Source: Dysgonomonas sp. PH5-45 (GTDB lineage Bacteria > Bacteroidota > Bacteroidia > Bacteroidales > Dysgonomonadaceae). From it: DNA of 64,000 nt. The DNA is taken from NCBI RefSeq assembly GCF_029893235.1, contig NZ_JARXWE010000010.1, positions 1 to 64,000 on the forward strand. The letters are read 5' to 3'. The position numbers and the translations under genes are program-made. Positions within the stretch are counted from its first letter, which is position 1. Every line of letters begins with the position of its first letter. The notes beneath the pieces were generated by a model. That model was not told the origin of the DNA. It worked only from the letters and a program-made list of their open reading frames with translations, and did not search any database. Below, in pieces: positions 27,665 through 36,295 of this stretch.

Positions 27665-27820
27665 AAGAGGCTGTCTCAAAAGTAGGATTGCACTACCAAA
27701 AGTGCTACTTTCTTTTGTCATTCTGAGTGTAACGAAGAATCCCTACCCGTTGGTAGGAGATGTTTCATTATAGTTCAACATGACAAAGGATACAAGAAAA
27801 TACTTCTGAGGCAGCCTCTT
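27665..27820. mobile_element. MITE-like palindromic element, about 156 bases
   Basis: The ends form near-perfect inverted repeats: 27665-27684 pairs with 27801-27820 at 18 of 20 positions. Inside are a nested repeat pair (CTTTTGTCAT at 27712-27721 and ATGACAAAG at 27779-27787) and two small hairpins (GCACT with AGTGC; CCTACC with GGTAGG). It holds no coding frame. No target-site duplication is evident. It lies between the DJ-1 gene and rnpA and may serve as a terminator. The core recurs at 7865-7889. Confidence 0.75.
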
Positions 27821-27848
27821 TGTTTATGTAAACAACCTATTAAAATAA

Positions 27849-28268
27849 ATGAACCGACAAACTCCCTCATATACATTCTGCAAAGAAGAGCGTTTGTGCA
27901 GTAATAAGCAGATTGATTTGCTTTTTACCAGAGGGCAGTCGTTCATAGCTTACCCTTTGCGGGTGGTGTATATGCTCCGCTCGGGCGATGATATCCCAAG
28001 GGTTGCGATACTGGCAAGTGTATCGAAAAAAAAGTTTAAAAGAGCCGTTAAGCGCAACCGAGTGAAGCGTTTGATACGGGAAAACTACCGTCTCAACAAG
28101 TCGGAGTTTCAGGCTGTGGCTCATGCCTTGGGGCAATCGGTTGATATAGCATTTCTGTATCTGAAAGACGAGTTGCCCGATTTCCATGAAATAGAAAAAG
28201 CTATCTTAAAAGCTGCTGCTGTACTGAAACAAAGAACAGTAACCGAAAACAGAAAGAAAGAAGCGTGA
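27849..28268 (+). CDS. rnpA: Ribonuclease P protein component
   Basis: The 139-residue basic protein contains the RNase P signature [19 protein letters not shown] (about 59-77) and [16 protein letters not shown] near residue 26. It binds the RNase P RNA and helps 5' processing of tRNA. Its end overlaps yidD by 4 bases (GTGA), a usual rnpA-yidD arrangement. Confidence 0.95.
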   Translation: MNRQTPSYTFCKEERLCSNKQIDLLFTRGQSFIAYPLRVVYMLRSGDDIPRVAILASVSKKKFKRAVKRNRVKRLIRENYRLNKSEFQAVAHALGQSVDIAFLYLKDELPDFHEIEKAILKAAAVLKQRTVTENRKKEA

Positions 28269-28486
28269 AAAAAATACTTTCCAAAATACTTTTGGGCTTG
28301 GTATATTTCTATAAATATAGCATATCTCCTTTGTTGCCAGCAGCTTGCCGCTACACGCCAACCTGTTCGGAATATGCGGTAGAAGCGATCAAAAAACACG
28401 GGCCTTTCAAGGGCGGCTGGCTTGCCGTGAAGCGCATTGCCCGTTGCAATCCGTGGGGAGGTCATGGGTATGACCCTGTGCCGTGA
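28265..28486 (+). CDS. yidD: Membrane protein insertion efficiency factor YidD
   Basis: The 73-residue protein has the YidD signature: [29 protein letters not shown], and the [18 protein letters not shown] block. It assists YidC-dependent membrane insertion and associates with the inner membrane. It starts with GTG at 28265, overlapping the rnpA stop, so the two are translationally coupled. The length is normal for YidD. Confidence 0.94.
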   Translation: MKKILSKILLGLVYFYKYSISPLLPAACRYTPTCSEYAVEAIKKHGPFKGGWLAVKRIARCNPWGGHGYDPVP

Positions 28487-28539
28487 TATACCCAAAAAAC
28501 TTATGAAAAGAATAGAAACGGAAATATAGAAAAACTCTT

Positions 28540-30003
28540 ATGGTAGGAACATCCATCCTCATTATCATTGCGGTTTATTTTGGCTTGCTGTACACAATAT
28601 CGTACTTCATCGGTAGGCGTCATACCGACAACGATGCTTTTTTTCTGGGCAACCGCAAATCGCCGTGGTGGTTGGTGGCAATAGCCATGGTGGGGTCGTC
28701 AATATCGGGGGTAACGTTCGTTTCCGTGCCCGGACAAGTGGGTGTGCTCGATATGACCTATATGCAAATGGTGTTGGGCTTTTTTGTCGGTTACCTGATT
28801 GTTGCCTATGTGCTACTGCCTCTATACTATAAACTGAATCTGACAACCATTTACGAGTATTTGCACAAACGTTTGGGATTTCAGTCTTACCGCACAGGGG
28901 CTTCGTTTTTTATCCTCTCTAAAGTGGTGGGTGCTGCCGTGCGTTTGTATCTGGCTGTGATGATTTTGCAGGCACTTGTTTTTGCCCGGTGGGGTGTTCC
29001 GTTTTGGGTAACGGTTACGGGGGTACTCCTGCTGATATGGATTTATACACACAAAAGTGGGATAAAAACCATTCTCTGGACAGACCTCCTGCAAACAAGT
29101 TGCATGATAGGGGCCTTGATCCTGATAATCTGGCAAGTGGTAACCCAGATGGATCTTAGTTTTGGTGAGGCTGTGGCTACAATAGCAGACAGCAAACATG
29201 CCCGTATTTTTGTTTTTGACGATTGGGGCAGCAAACAGAATTTTGTAAAGCAGTTCTTGAGCGGTATATTCATCACTATCGTTATGACAGGTTTAGACCA
29301 GAGCATGATGCAGAAGAATCTGACTTGCAAAAATCCGAAAGATGCCCAGAAAAATATGGTGAGTTATGGTTTTGCCTTTATTCCTATAAACTTCCTGTTT
29401 CTTTGCTTGGGTATTCTGCTTTTGGCTTTTGCCACACAAAAGGGAATAACTTTGCCCGAAAAAACCGACCAGATACTACCCATGCTGGCTACCGAATATT
29501 TGGGGCTTCCGGTGTTGATATTCTTTACGATAGGTATTATAGCAGCGGCTTTTGCCAGTTCCGATTCGGCGTTGGCCGCGCTCACAACTTCGGTTTGTGT
29601 AGATTTGCTCGATATTGGTAAGAAAAACGAGGAGGAGGCAAAACGAATACGCAAAAGAGTACATATTGGCATGAGTGTGGTTTTCATTTTTGCCATACTG
29701 ATAATAAATGCTCTGAACAGCACTAATGTATTGGATGCAATCTATACCAGTGCGTCGTACACATACGGGCCTCTGTTGGGGTTGTTTGCCTTTGGCTTGT
29801 TTACACGGCGTGCCACCAAAGACAGGTTTGTTCCTTACATCTGCGTAGCTTCGCCTTTCCTTTGTTTTGGCATAACGCTTTTGCTGGAACATTTTTATGG
29901 CTATACGATGGGTTACGAACTTCTGATGATGAACGGCTTCCTGACCTTTGCGGGATTGATGGCGATGTCGTCTAAGCAACGAACAGCTAAGCTTAAATTA
30001 TAA
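28540..30003 (+). CDS. Sodium:solute symporter family protein
   Basis: The 487-residue protein has about 13 membrane helices and SSS family blocks, including SYFIGRRHTDNDAFFLGNRK near the N-terminus, MVGSSISGVTFVSVPG (residues near 50), GLDQSMMQKNLTC and AAAFASSDSALAALTTSVCVD. Family members import sugars, amino acids, vitamins or ions with sodium. The substrate cannot be read here. It lies 53 bases after yidD and 29 bases before tex. Confidence 0.9.
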   Translation: MVGTSILIIIAVYFGLLYTISYFIGRRHTDNDAFFLGNRKSPWWLVAIAMVGSSISGVTFVSVPGQVGVLDMTYMQMVLGFFVGYLIVAYVLLPLYYKLNLTTIYEYLHKRLGFQSYRTGASFFILSKVVGAAVRLYLAVMILQALVFARWGVPFWVTVTGVLLLIWIYTHKSGIKTILWTDLLQTSCMIGALILIIWQVVTQMDLSFGEAVATIADSKHARIFVFDDWGSKQNFVKQFLSGIFITIVMTGLDQSMMQKNLTCKNPKDAQKNMVSYGFAFIPINFLFLCLGILLLAFATQKGITLPEKTDQILPMLATEYLGLPVLIFFTIGIIAAAFASSDSALAALTTSVCVDLLDIGKKNEEEAKRIRKRVHIGMSVVFIFAILIINALNSTNVLDAIYTSASYTYGPLLGLFAFGLFTRRATKDRFVPYICVASPFLCFGITLLLEHFYGYTMGYELLMMNGFLTFAGLMAMSSKQRTAKLKL

Positions 30004-30032
30004 TTTAGATAAAACATATATATACATACGCT

Positions 30033-32156
30033 ATGTCTTTTACCAAACTAATAGCATCGGCCCTTGGGCTGAGAGAAATGCAGATAGAAAAAACCGTAGC
30101 CTTGCTCGAAGGTGGAGCCACAATCCCCTTTGTGAGCCGGTATCGTAAGGAAGCTACGGGAGGGTTAGACGAAGTTCAGATCGCAGCCGTAAAAGATTGG
30201 AACGATAAGTTGAACGAGCTTCAGAAGCGCAAACAGACTATACTGAAGTCGATAGAAGAACAAGAAAAACTTACACCCGAACTTAAACAGCGTATCGAAA
30301 GTTGTTGGGATTCTACCCAGCTTGAAGATATTTACTTGCCTTACAAACCGAAACGGCAGACCCGTGCCGAAATAGCCCGCAAAAAAGGGTTGGAAGGTTT
30401 GGCAAAACTGATTATGGCACAACAGAATATTGATGTTGAAGCCAAAGCCTACGCCTTTGTGAAAGGCGATGTAAAAGACGTGACGGAAGCCATTGGCGGT
30501 GCTTGCGATATTATTGCCGAGTGGGTGAGCGAAGACGAATATGCCCGTAATGCTATCCGTAACCTTTTTCAGCGTGAGGCGGTGATAACATCGCGGCTGG
30601 TGAAGGGAAAGGAAGAGGAGGGCGATAAATATCGCGACTATTTCGAATTGAGCGAACGGCTTACCCGTTGCTCTTCGCACCGTCTGTTGGCAATGCGCCG
30701 GGGTGAGGCCGAAGGATTCTTGCGGGTAAGTATATCGCCCAACGAAGACGATGCTCTGGAGCGTTTGGATAAACGTTTCCTGAAAGGCCGTAACGAAGCT
30801 GCCGATTATGTAGCCGATGCCATAAAGGATGCTTACAAGCGTTTGCTGAAACCTTCTATCGAAACGGAATTTGCAGCCTTGTCGAAAGAAAAAGCCGACG
30901 AAGAAGCTATCCGTGTGTTTACCGAAAATCTGCGTCAATTGCTTCTTGCTCCTCCTTTGGGTCAGAAACGTGTTTTGGGCATTGACCCCGGTTATCGCAC
31001 AGGCTGTAAGTTGGTTTGCCTTGATGCGCAGGGTGGTTTGTTGCATAACGAGACAATTTATCCGCATCCACCGCAGAATGAAAAGGGAAAAGCCGGCAGC
31101 AAGGTTGTCAAATTGGTTTCGACCTACAACATAGATGCCATTGCTATTGGCAACGGTACGGCAAGCCGCGAAACGGAACAGTTTATAACCAATCTGCGGT
31201 ACGAAAAGGAAGTACAGGTATTTGTGGTTAGCGAAAACGGGGCTTCCGTCTATTCTGCTTCGAAAGTGGCGCGCGAAGAATTTCCTGAATACGACGTTAC
31301 GGTGCGTGGCGCAGTTTCGATAGGACGTAGGCTGATGGATCCGTTGGCCGAACTGGTAAAGATAGACCCCAAGTCGATAGGAGTGGGGCAATATCAGCAC
31401 GATGTAGACCAAGGAAAGCTGAAAAGGTCGCTCGACCAGACCGTAGAAAGCTGTGTAAACCTCGTTGGGGTAAACGTGAATACGGCAAGTAAACACCTGC
31501 TGACTTACATATCGGGTTTGGGGCCTGTTCTTGCACAAAATATTGTGGATTATCGCCAAGAGCATGGAGCCTTTGGCAGTCGCCGCGAACTGATGAAGGT
31601 GGCACGCATGGGCGAAAAAGCCTTTGAGCAGTGTGCCGGATTCCTCCGTATTGCCGATGCTAAGAATCCGTTAGACAATTCGGCTGTGCATCCCGAAAGT
31701 TATCACATTGTGGAGGCAATGGCCAGTGATTTGAATTGTACGGTGGGAGATTTGATACAGGATAAGAGCTTGAAGTCAAAGCTCGATTTGAAAAAATATG
31801 TGTCCGATACGGTAGGCCTGCCAACCCTCAACGACATTATGCAGGAGTTGGACAAACCGGGACGCGACCCCCGTAAAAAGATTCAGGCTTTCGAGTTCGA
31901 CCGCACCATAAAAACAATCGACGACCTGCGCGAAGGCATGGTTCTGCCGGGCGTTGTGACCAATGTAACCAACTTTGGCTGTTTTGTAGATGTAGGCATC
32001 AAGGAAAACGGACTGGTACATATATCCGAACTTGCCGACAGATTCGTTTCAGACCCTACCGAGGTGGTTTCCCTGCACCAGTATGTACAAGTCAAGGTAC
32101 TGTCGGTCGACGTAGCCCGCAAACGTGTTCAACTATCAATGAAAGGTTTGAATTAG
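30033..32156 (+). CDS. tex: Tex family RNA-binding transcription accessory protein
   Basis: The 707-residue protein has the full Tex layout: the N-terminal helical domain (TVALLEGGATIPFVSRYRKE), a YqgF-like RNase H fold starting LGIDPGYRTGCK (about 317), a helix-hairpin-helix region with LGPVLAQNIVDYR, and a C-terminal S1 domain (about 635-705; MVLPGVVTNVTNFGCFVDVG). Tex binds nucleic acid and is linked to transcription. It is slightly shorter than typical Tex (about 750). It lies 29 bases after the symporter and converges with the first T9SS cargo gene. Confidence 0.94.
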   Translation: MSFTKLIASALGLREMQIEKTVALLEGGATIPFVSRYRKEATGGLDEVQIAAVKDWNDKLNELQKRKQTILKSIEEQEKLTPELKQRIESCWDSTQLEDIYLPYKPKRQTRAEIARKKGLEGLAKLIMAQQNIDVEAKAYAFVKGDVKDVTEAIGGACDIIAEWVSEDEYARNAIRNLFQREAVITSRLVKGKEEEGDKYRDYFELSERLTRCSSHRLLAMRRGEAEGFLRVSISPNEDDALERLDKRFLKGRNEAADYVADAIKDAYKRLLKPSIETEFAALSKEKADEEAIRVFTENLRQLLLAPPLGQKRVLGIDPGYRTGCKLVCLDAQGGLLHNETIYPHPPQNEKGKAGSKVVKLVSTYNIDAIAIGNGTASRETEQFITNLRYEKEVQVFVVSENGASVYSASKVAREEFPEYDVTVRGAVSIGRRLMDPLAELVKIDPKSIGVGQYQHDVDQGKLKRSLDQTVESCVNLVGVNVNTASKHLLTYISGLGPVLAQNIVDYRQEHGAFGSRRELMKVARMGEKAFEQCAGFLRIADAKNPLDNSAVHPESYHIVEAMASDLNCTVGDLIQDKSLKSKLDLKKYVSDTVGLPTLNDIMQELDKPGRDPRKKIQAFEFDRTIKTIDDLREGMVLPGVVTNVTNFGCFVDVGIKENGLVHISELADRFVSDPTEVVSLHQYVQVKVLSVDVARKRVQLSMKGLN

Positions 32157-32225
32157 TTTCTCTGTTAATATAAAAAAATAGGAAAATACTAATACTCCAT
32201 AGCCTTTACCACTATGTGGAATAAG

Positions 32226-33158
32226 TTATGGTTTTATAAATTTACCGTACTGGTGAGTACCTATATTGCTTATCCTATAAATGTAAACTCCTTTGGGTAA
32301 ATTATGAGCGTTTACTGTTGTTGTGGTTTCGTTTAATTCAAAATCCATCACAAGCCTACCATTAACATCGTATAATTGAAAAAGAGCAGGAAAATTACTT
32401 CCCATATTTATTTGCAAGGCATCGTTTGTGGGAATGTATTGTATCTGGGCTATATTATTATCTCTTTTTTCTTCAGATATGGAAGAGGATATTGGTTCTG
32501 TTTCAAAGCAAGAAGTACAGCCCTCACTCAGATACTTTATTTCATCTCCTTGCTTCATACAGATAAGCCTTCCACCCTGTCCTCTACCTGAACCATCCGT
32601 TATATAACGAATGGGAAGGAAAAATAATCCGGATGTAACTCCAATTCCATCAATGAAATAAGACTCACCTATTCCAACTGTTGAATAATCGATTTCTCCG
32701 TAATCTAAAGGCGAAACATTCTCAAATGTGGGTTGTTTGGCTAAATAATCCCAGCCCATTAATGGCTTTTTAATTATAAAATTTAAATCTAAATCCTTCC
32801 AATCAGAATCATACATCAGGAATTCATCCAATTCCTCTTGGTTCTTGTTGTCAGCGGGTTTTATATAAACTTTCGTGCCTTCTTGTCTTATTCCGCCTAC
32901 ATAAATATCTCTGCTGTTAATAGTCAGTATGGTATCATTCAGCAGATAGAGTTTTTGATACTCCATATCATTAACGATAGTATCGCCCAAAAGTCCGTAA
33001 ATATATTGCTCTCCCTTTTTCCAATCAATGTCATAAAGGTGTATTACCCATATAGCATCCGATTTTGGAAAAGCGCCGCCTTCGTTAGCTAATGCTGTTG
33101 CCGCATATCCTTGCAGCAAAAAAATACAGGCAAAGAGTTTTAATAAATGTGTTTTCAT
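32226..33158 (-). CDS. T9SS cargo protein, copy A of a tandem pair
   Basis: The 310-residue protein has a signal peptide (cleavage near ALANEG), a body with no recognised enzyme domain and a C-terminal sorting domain (ALFQLYDVNGRLVMDFEL, then LPKGVYIYRISN and GTHQYGKFIKP). That domain is the type A T9SS signal: the protein should cross the outer membrane and be processed there. It is strongly similar to the next gene over nearly all its length, apart from a divergent patch near residues 157-190. Two cysteines (CTSCFE) are conserved between copies. The upstream sequence and -7 element are also duplicated. Confidence 0.88.
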   Translation of the reverse strand: MKTHLLKLFACIFLLQGYAATALANEGGAFPKSDAIWVIHLYDIDWKKGEQYIYGLLGDTIVNDMEYQKLYLLNDTILTINSRDIYVGGIRQEGTKVYIKPADNKNQEELDEFLMYDSDWKDLDLNFIIKKPLMGWDYLAKQPTFENVSPLDYGEIDYSTVGIGESYFIDGIGVTSGLFFLPIRYITDGSGRGQGGRLICMKQGDEIKYLSEGCTSCFETEPISSSISEEKRDNNIAQIQYIPTNDALQINMGSNFPALFQLYDVNGRLVMDFELNETTTTVNAHNLPKGVYIYRISNIGTHQYGKFIKP

Positions 33159-33211
33159 AGTGATTGTCCTTTAAGATTATTGCGCAATAATAGTAAATTT
33201 TAAGTTAATAA

Positions 33212-33219
33212 CAAAATTA
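33212..33219 (-). promoter_or_regulatory. -7 element for T9SS cargo copy A
   Basis: On the minus strand this reads TAATTTTG, a full match to TAnnTTTG, about 54 bases before the ATG at 33158. The matching site 36 bases before copy B (34197-34204) supports it. Confidence 0.5.
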
Positions 33220-33228
33220 TACCGCCAA

Positions 33229-34161
33229 TTATATCATTTTTTTTATAAATTTACCGTACTGGTGAGTACCTATATTGCTTATCCTATAAATGTAAACTCC
33301 TCCGGGTAAATTATAAGCGTTTACTGTTGTTGTGGTTTCGTTTAATTCAAAATCCATCACTTGCCTACCATTTACATCATATAGTTGAAAAAGAGCAGGA
33401 ATCTTGCTTTCTATATTTATTTGCACGGCATCGTTTGCAGGGGTATACAAAACATGGGCTATATTGTCTTTCTTGCTCTCGGATATGGAAGAGGATATTG
33501 GTTCTGTTTCAAAGCAAGAAGCACAACCCTCACTCAAATACTTTATTTCATCTCCTTGCTTCATACAGATAAGCCTTCCACCCTGTCCTCTACCTGAGTT
33601 ATCTAATATGAATTCGAATGGCATAAAAAATAGTCCGGATGTAGCTCCTGTTCCTTCAACCAAATAATAATAATAATAATAATAAAAATCTGAATAATCA
33701 ATATCCCAATATTCAATAGGAGCCACATTCTCAAATGTTGGCTGTTTGGCAAAATTATACCAGCCCATTGGTGGCTTTTTGATTATAAGTTCTGTACCAT
33801 CCCAGTTAAAGTCGAACATCAGGAATTCATCCAATTCCTCTTGATTCTTGTTATCAGCGGGTTTTATATAAACTTTCGTGCCGTCTTGCCTTATTCCGCC
33901 TACATAAATATCTCTGCTGTCAATAGTCAGTATGGTATCATTCAGCAGATAAAGCTTTTGATACTCCATATCATTAACGATGGTATCGCCCAAAAGTCCG
34001 TAAACATACTGTTCGCCTTTCCATTGATCTACATCAAACAGGTGTATTACCCATATAGCATCCGATTTTGGAAAAGCGTCACCTTCGTTAGCTAATGCTG
34101 TTGGCGCATATCCTTGCAGTAAAAAAATACAAACAAAGAGTTTTAATAAATGTGTTTTCAT
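33229..34161 (-). CDS. T9SS cargo protein, copy B of a tandem pair
   Basis: This 310-residue paralogue of copy A has the same signal peptide, the same PADNKNQEELDEFLM block and the same C-terminal sorting domain (QLYDVNGRQVMDFELNE, GVYIYRISN), ending in an extra Lys-Met-Ile. It differs most around residues 150-190, where a run of seven TAT codons encodes seven Tyr in a row followed by LVEGTGATSG; copy A has GIGESYFIDG there. The function is unknown. Both are expected to be surface-exposed or secreted by the T9SS whose parts lie at 8-14 kb. Confidence 0.88.
   Translation of the reverse strand: MKTHLLKLFVCIFLLQGYAPTALANEGDAFPKSDAIWVIHLFDVDQWKGEQYVYGLLGDTIVNDMEYQKLYLLNDTILTIDSRDIYVGGIRQDGTKVYIKPADNKNQEELDEFLMFDFNWDGTELIIKKPPMGWYNFAKQPTFENVAPIEYWDIDYSDFYYYYYYYLVEGTGATSGLFFMPFEFILDNSGRGQGGRLICMKQGDEIKYLSEGCASCFETEPISSSISESKKDNIAHVLYTPANDAVQINIESKIPALFQLYDVNGRQVMDFELNETTTTVNAYNLPGGVYIYRISNIGTHQYGKFIKKMI
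33664..33684. repeat. In-frame triplet microsatellite, seven units
   Basis: Seven consecutive ATA triplets on the plus strand read as seven TAT (Tyr) codons in copy B of the cargo gene. The tract is absent from copy A. Because the unit is 3 bases, slippage would change length without breaking the frame. Confidence 0.9.
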
Positions 34162-34196
34162 AGTGATTATCCTTTAAAATTATAGTACAATAATAA

Positions 34197-34204
34197 CAAA
34201 TTTA
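34197..34204 (-). promoter_or_regulatory. -7 element for T9SS cargo copy B
   Basis: On the minus strand this reads TAAATTTG, a full match to TAnnTTTG, about 36 bases before the ATG at 34161. Flanking sequence resembles the site upstream of copy A. Confidence 0.5.
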
Positions 34205-34230
34205 TCGGAAAATATCTTAAATAATAGGGG

Positions 34231-34839
34231 TTAATCTACTATCCGGATGCCCAGATTTGTGAGCAGCCCCCATAACCCGTCGCGCGAGAATTTAGCTTTC
34301 TTTATATAGTTTTCGCGTGGGTCTATGATATAGTTCCGTGCGGTAGAAAAATCGGCGGCTTTGAGGTTCGATTCGTCAAAGATGGCCTCCGTGAGGTCGC
34401 AACCATCAAAAATTGCCCCTTCGAGCATTGTTTTTGAGAAGTCGACCCCTTTCATGCTACATTTCAGAAATGGAGTTTTGGGTATCTTCATTTGTGCAAA
34501 TGAGCTGTAATCGAGTATGCAGTTCGTGATGTGTATGCTGAAAACAAACTTATTGCAACGGTCGAACTTTATGCCCATCAGTTTTGAATCTACGAAAACG
34601 GCATCCGACAGTTGTGTTTCTTGCAGGTTGCACATCGAAAGGTCGCACCCCGAAAAGTTGCAATCAATAAATTTGCAGTTCGTTATGTCGTTACCCGCGA
34701 AGTTACATCCACTGAAGTTGCACCCGTAAAACTCTGTGCTATCTATTTGTTTTTCCGAGAAGTTTTCTTTCTCGAAGGTGGCATTTTCGTATAATTTTTC
34801 GTCAAGATACATTGTTATATTATTTTTTCTATTAGCCAA
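34231..34839 (-). CDS. Pentapeptide-repeat protein
   Basis: The 202-residue protein has a continuous series of A(D/N)LXX-type pentapeptides from about residue 35 to 160 (for example YGCNFSGCNFAGNDITNCKF and GCDLSMCNLQETQLSDAVF), which fold into a right-handed quadrilateral helix. There is no signal peptide, so it is cytoplasmic. Some family members mimic DNA and protect gyrase, while many have no known role. The cysteine-rich repeats (GCNFSGCNF) are notable. Neighbour genes give no hint. Confidence 0.88.
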   Translation of the reverse strand: MANRKNNITMYLDEKLYENATFEKENFSEKQIDSTEFYGCNFSGCNFAGNDITNCKFIDCNFSGCDLSMCNLQETQLSDAVFVDSKLMGIKFDRCNKFVFSIHITNCILDYSSFAQMKIPKTPFLKCSMKGVDFSKTMLEGAIFDGCDLTEAIFDESNLKAADFSTARNYIIDPRENYIKKAKFSRDGLWGLLTNLGIRIVD

Positions 34840-34995
34840 TAAAGATACTCTTTTTCTGTGGAAAGGGCTTACAATTGTTTTAGAGGATTAATAAATTAGA
34901 ATAGGAGTTAATTTTTTGAAGATATAAACATAATTAAGTACATTTAAATTGTTTTGCAGACAGTAAAATTAATGAGTAAACCATAGAAGAATATC

Positions 34996-35370
34996 ATGAC
35001 AACCTTCAAAAAAATAGTTCTGTTTCTTTTTGGCATTGTTTTGGTTGTTTTTGGCAATCGTGCGGCAATAAACACAATGTTTGGCGACAATAAAGAGAAC
35101 AAAGATGCCGGAACGGATACAACACCCGAACCAGTTCCCCCTCACGATTCATTACCTAAGCCGGAGGTGGCCGAGAAAGTTCCGGCCGAAGCGCAGGAAC
35201 AGTCACAATCGACCGAAGATTTGCACCACCCTGAGGCAACAGGAAAGGAAAAGAAAGAGGCTTCTGTGAAAAAAGAAGTAAAGCCCGAAGCCGCACCCGA
35301 AGAGGTGAAAAAGAAAGAGGAGATAAAGATAGAACCCGAAAAAACGGAAGAAGCAACAGGAACTGAATGA
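34996..35370 (+). CDS. Small membrane-anchored protein with charged low-complexity tail
   Basis: The 124-residue protein has one N-terminal membrane helix (FKKIVLFLFGIVLVVFGN) and then about 95 residues rich in Glu, Pro, Lys and Thr, with imperfect repeats such as KEEIKIEPEKTEE. It overlaps the following apbE-like gene by 4 bases (ATGA), so it is in one operon with it and with rnfC and rnfD. It is not a known Rnf subunit (A, B, E and G have different architectures). It may anchor or scaffold the module; the function is unknown. Confidence 0.75.
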   Translation: MTTFKKIVLFLFGIVLVVFGNRAAINTMFGDNKENKDAGTDTTPEPVPPHDSLPKPEVAEKVPAEAQEQSQSTEDLHHPEATGKEKKEASVKKEVKPEAAPEEVKKKEEIKIEPEKTEEATGTE

Positions 35371-36290
35371 GCCATCGTCTGTATAAAACGCAAACCCGGT
35401 TTTTGTTTCATGCCCATATAAAACTCAAATTTTCGGCTTTTTATGGCGATGAACTTTTTGACGAGCTATTTGCCGTTCTGGAGGAGGCAGACAGGTTGTA
35501 CAATTCTTATTCGCCCGGCTCATTTATCAGCAAAATTAATAGGGAAGCCGGTGCGTTTGCCGATGCGGATAACGAAACCGTTGGTATCTTAAAGCAAGTA
35601 AAGGAAATCTCCGATATTTTTAACGGAGAATATGACATTACCATTATGCCCCTTATCCGCTTGTGGGGATTTTATAAGGATGAGGGCAGAACCATACCAA
35701 CTATCGAAGAAATAGAAGAAACTAAAAAACTGGTCAACTATAAACGAATAGAAATAAAGGAAAACCAGGTGAAAATAGACAAGGGACAAGAGTTGATAAC
35801 GGGTTCGTTCATCAAAGCATACGCGGTAGACCGCATGGTAGACCGTATGCGGCAGATAGGTGTACAAGACGCAATAATCAACGCCGGAGGGAGTACCATT
35901 AAAACCCTGACCGACGAGGGACACCCCTTTTGGCAGGTTTTGGTGAAACACCCCGAAAAAGAGAATGAAATGTTCAGGCTGAAACTGTCTGGCCAGTGTT
36001 TTTCTACTTCTGCCCAATCTAAAACCTTTGTGGAGATAGACGGCAGACGATACGGACATATAATAAGCCCGAAGAGCGGTTACCCCTCGGAGAACAAACA
36101 GGTGGGTATCGTTTCGGACGATTGTTTTACGGGCGATGCTGTTTCTACGGCCCTGTTTAATCTGTCGGGCAAAGAGTTTTTAAATAAAATGGAATGCTTA
36201 TCGCCTCAGTTTAATATAGAGGGTTTTATGATAGATGGCAGCGATACGGTTTTTTATACCGAAGGTTTCAAAAAATATATAATCGGTTAA
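35367..36290 (+). CDS. apbE: FAD:protein FMN transferase (ApbE family), no signal peptide
   Basis: The 307-residue protein has the ApbE blocks: LFAVLEEADRLYNSYSPGS, the FNGEYDITIMPLIRLWGF region, ITGSFIKAYAVDRMVDRM and DAIINAGGST, and the metal-binding TGDAVSTALF motif. ApbE moves FMN from FAD onto a Thr of target proteins such as RnfG, RnfD and NqrB. Most bacterial ApbE are exported lipoproteins, but this one starts MSHRLYKTQTRFLF without a signal peptide or lipobox, so it appears cytoplasmic. It overlaps the upstream gene by 4 bases and precedes rnfC by 5. Confidence 0.88.
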   Translation: MSHRLYKTQTRFLFHAHIKLKFSAFYGDELFDELFAVLEEADRLYNSYSPGSFISKINREAGAFADADNETVGILKQVKEISDIFNGEYDITIMPLIRLWGFYKDEGRTIPTIEEIEETKKLVNYKRIEIKENQVKIDKGQELITGSFIKAYAVDRMVDRMRQIGVQDAIINAGGSTIKTLTDEGHPFWQVLVKHPEKENEMFRLKLSGQCFSTSAQSKTFVEIDGRRYGHIISPKSGYPSENKQVGIVSDDCFTGDAVSTALFNLSGKEFLNKMECLSPQFNIEGFMIDGSDTVFYTEGFKKYIIG

Positions 36291-36295
36291 TCGTT

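Noticed and set aside
30165-31565. A 466-codon open frame on the minus strand opposite tex
   Set aside because: It is antisense to a well-conserved gene and its translation shows no domains; the long open frame follows from codon use of tex.
33664-33684. The ATA triplet run as part of a CRISPR-like or telomere-like array
   Set aside because: It is a simple 3-base microsatellite inside a coding region with no spacers.
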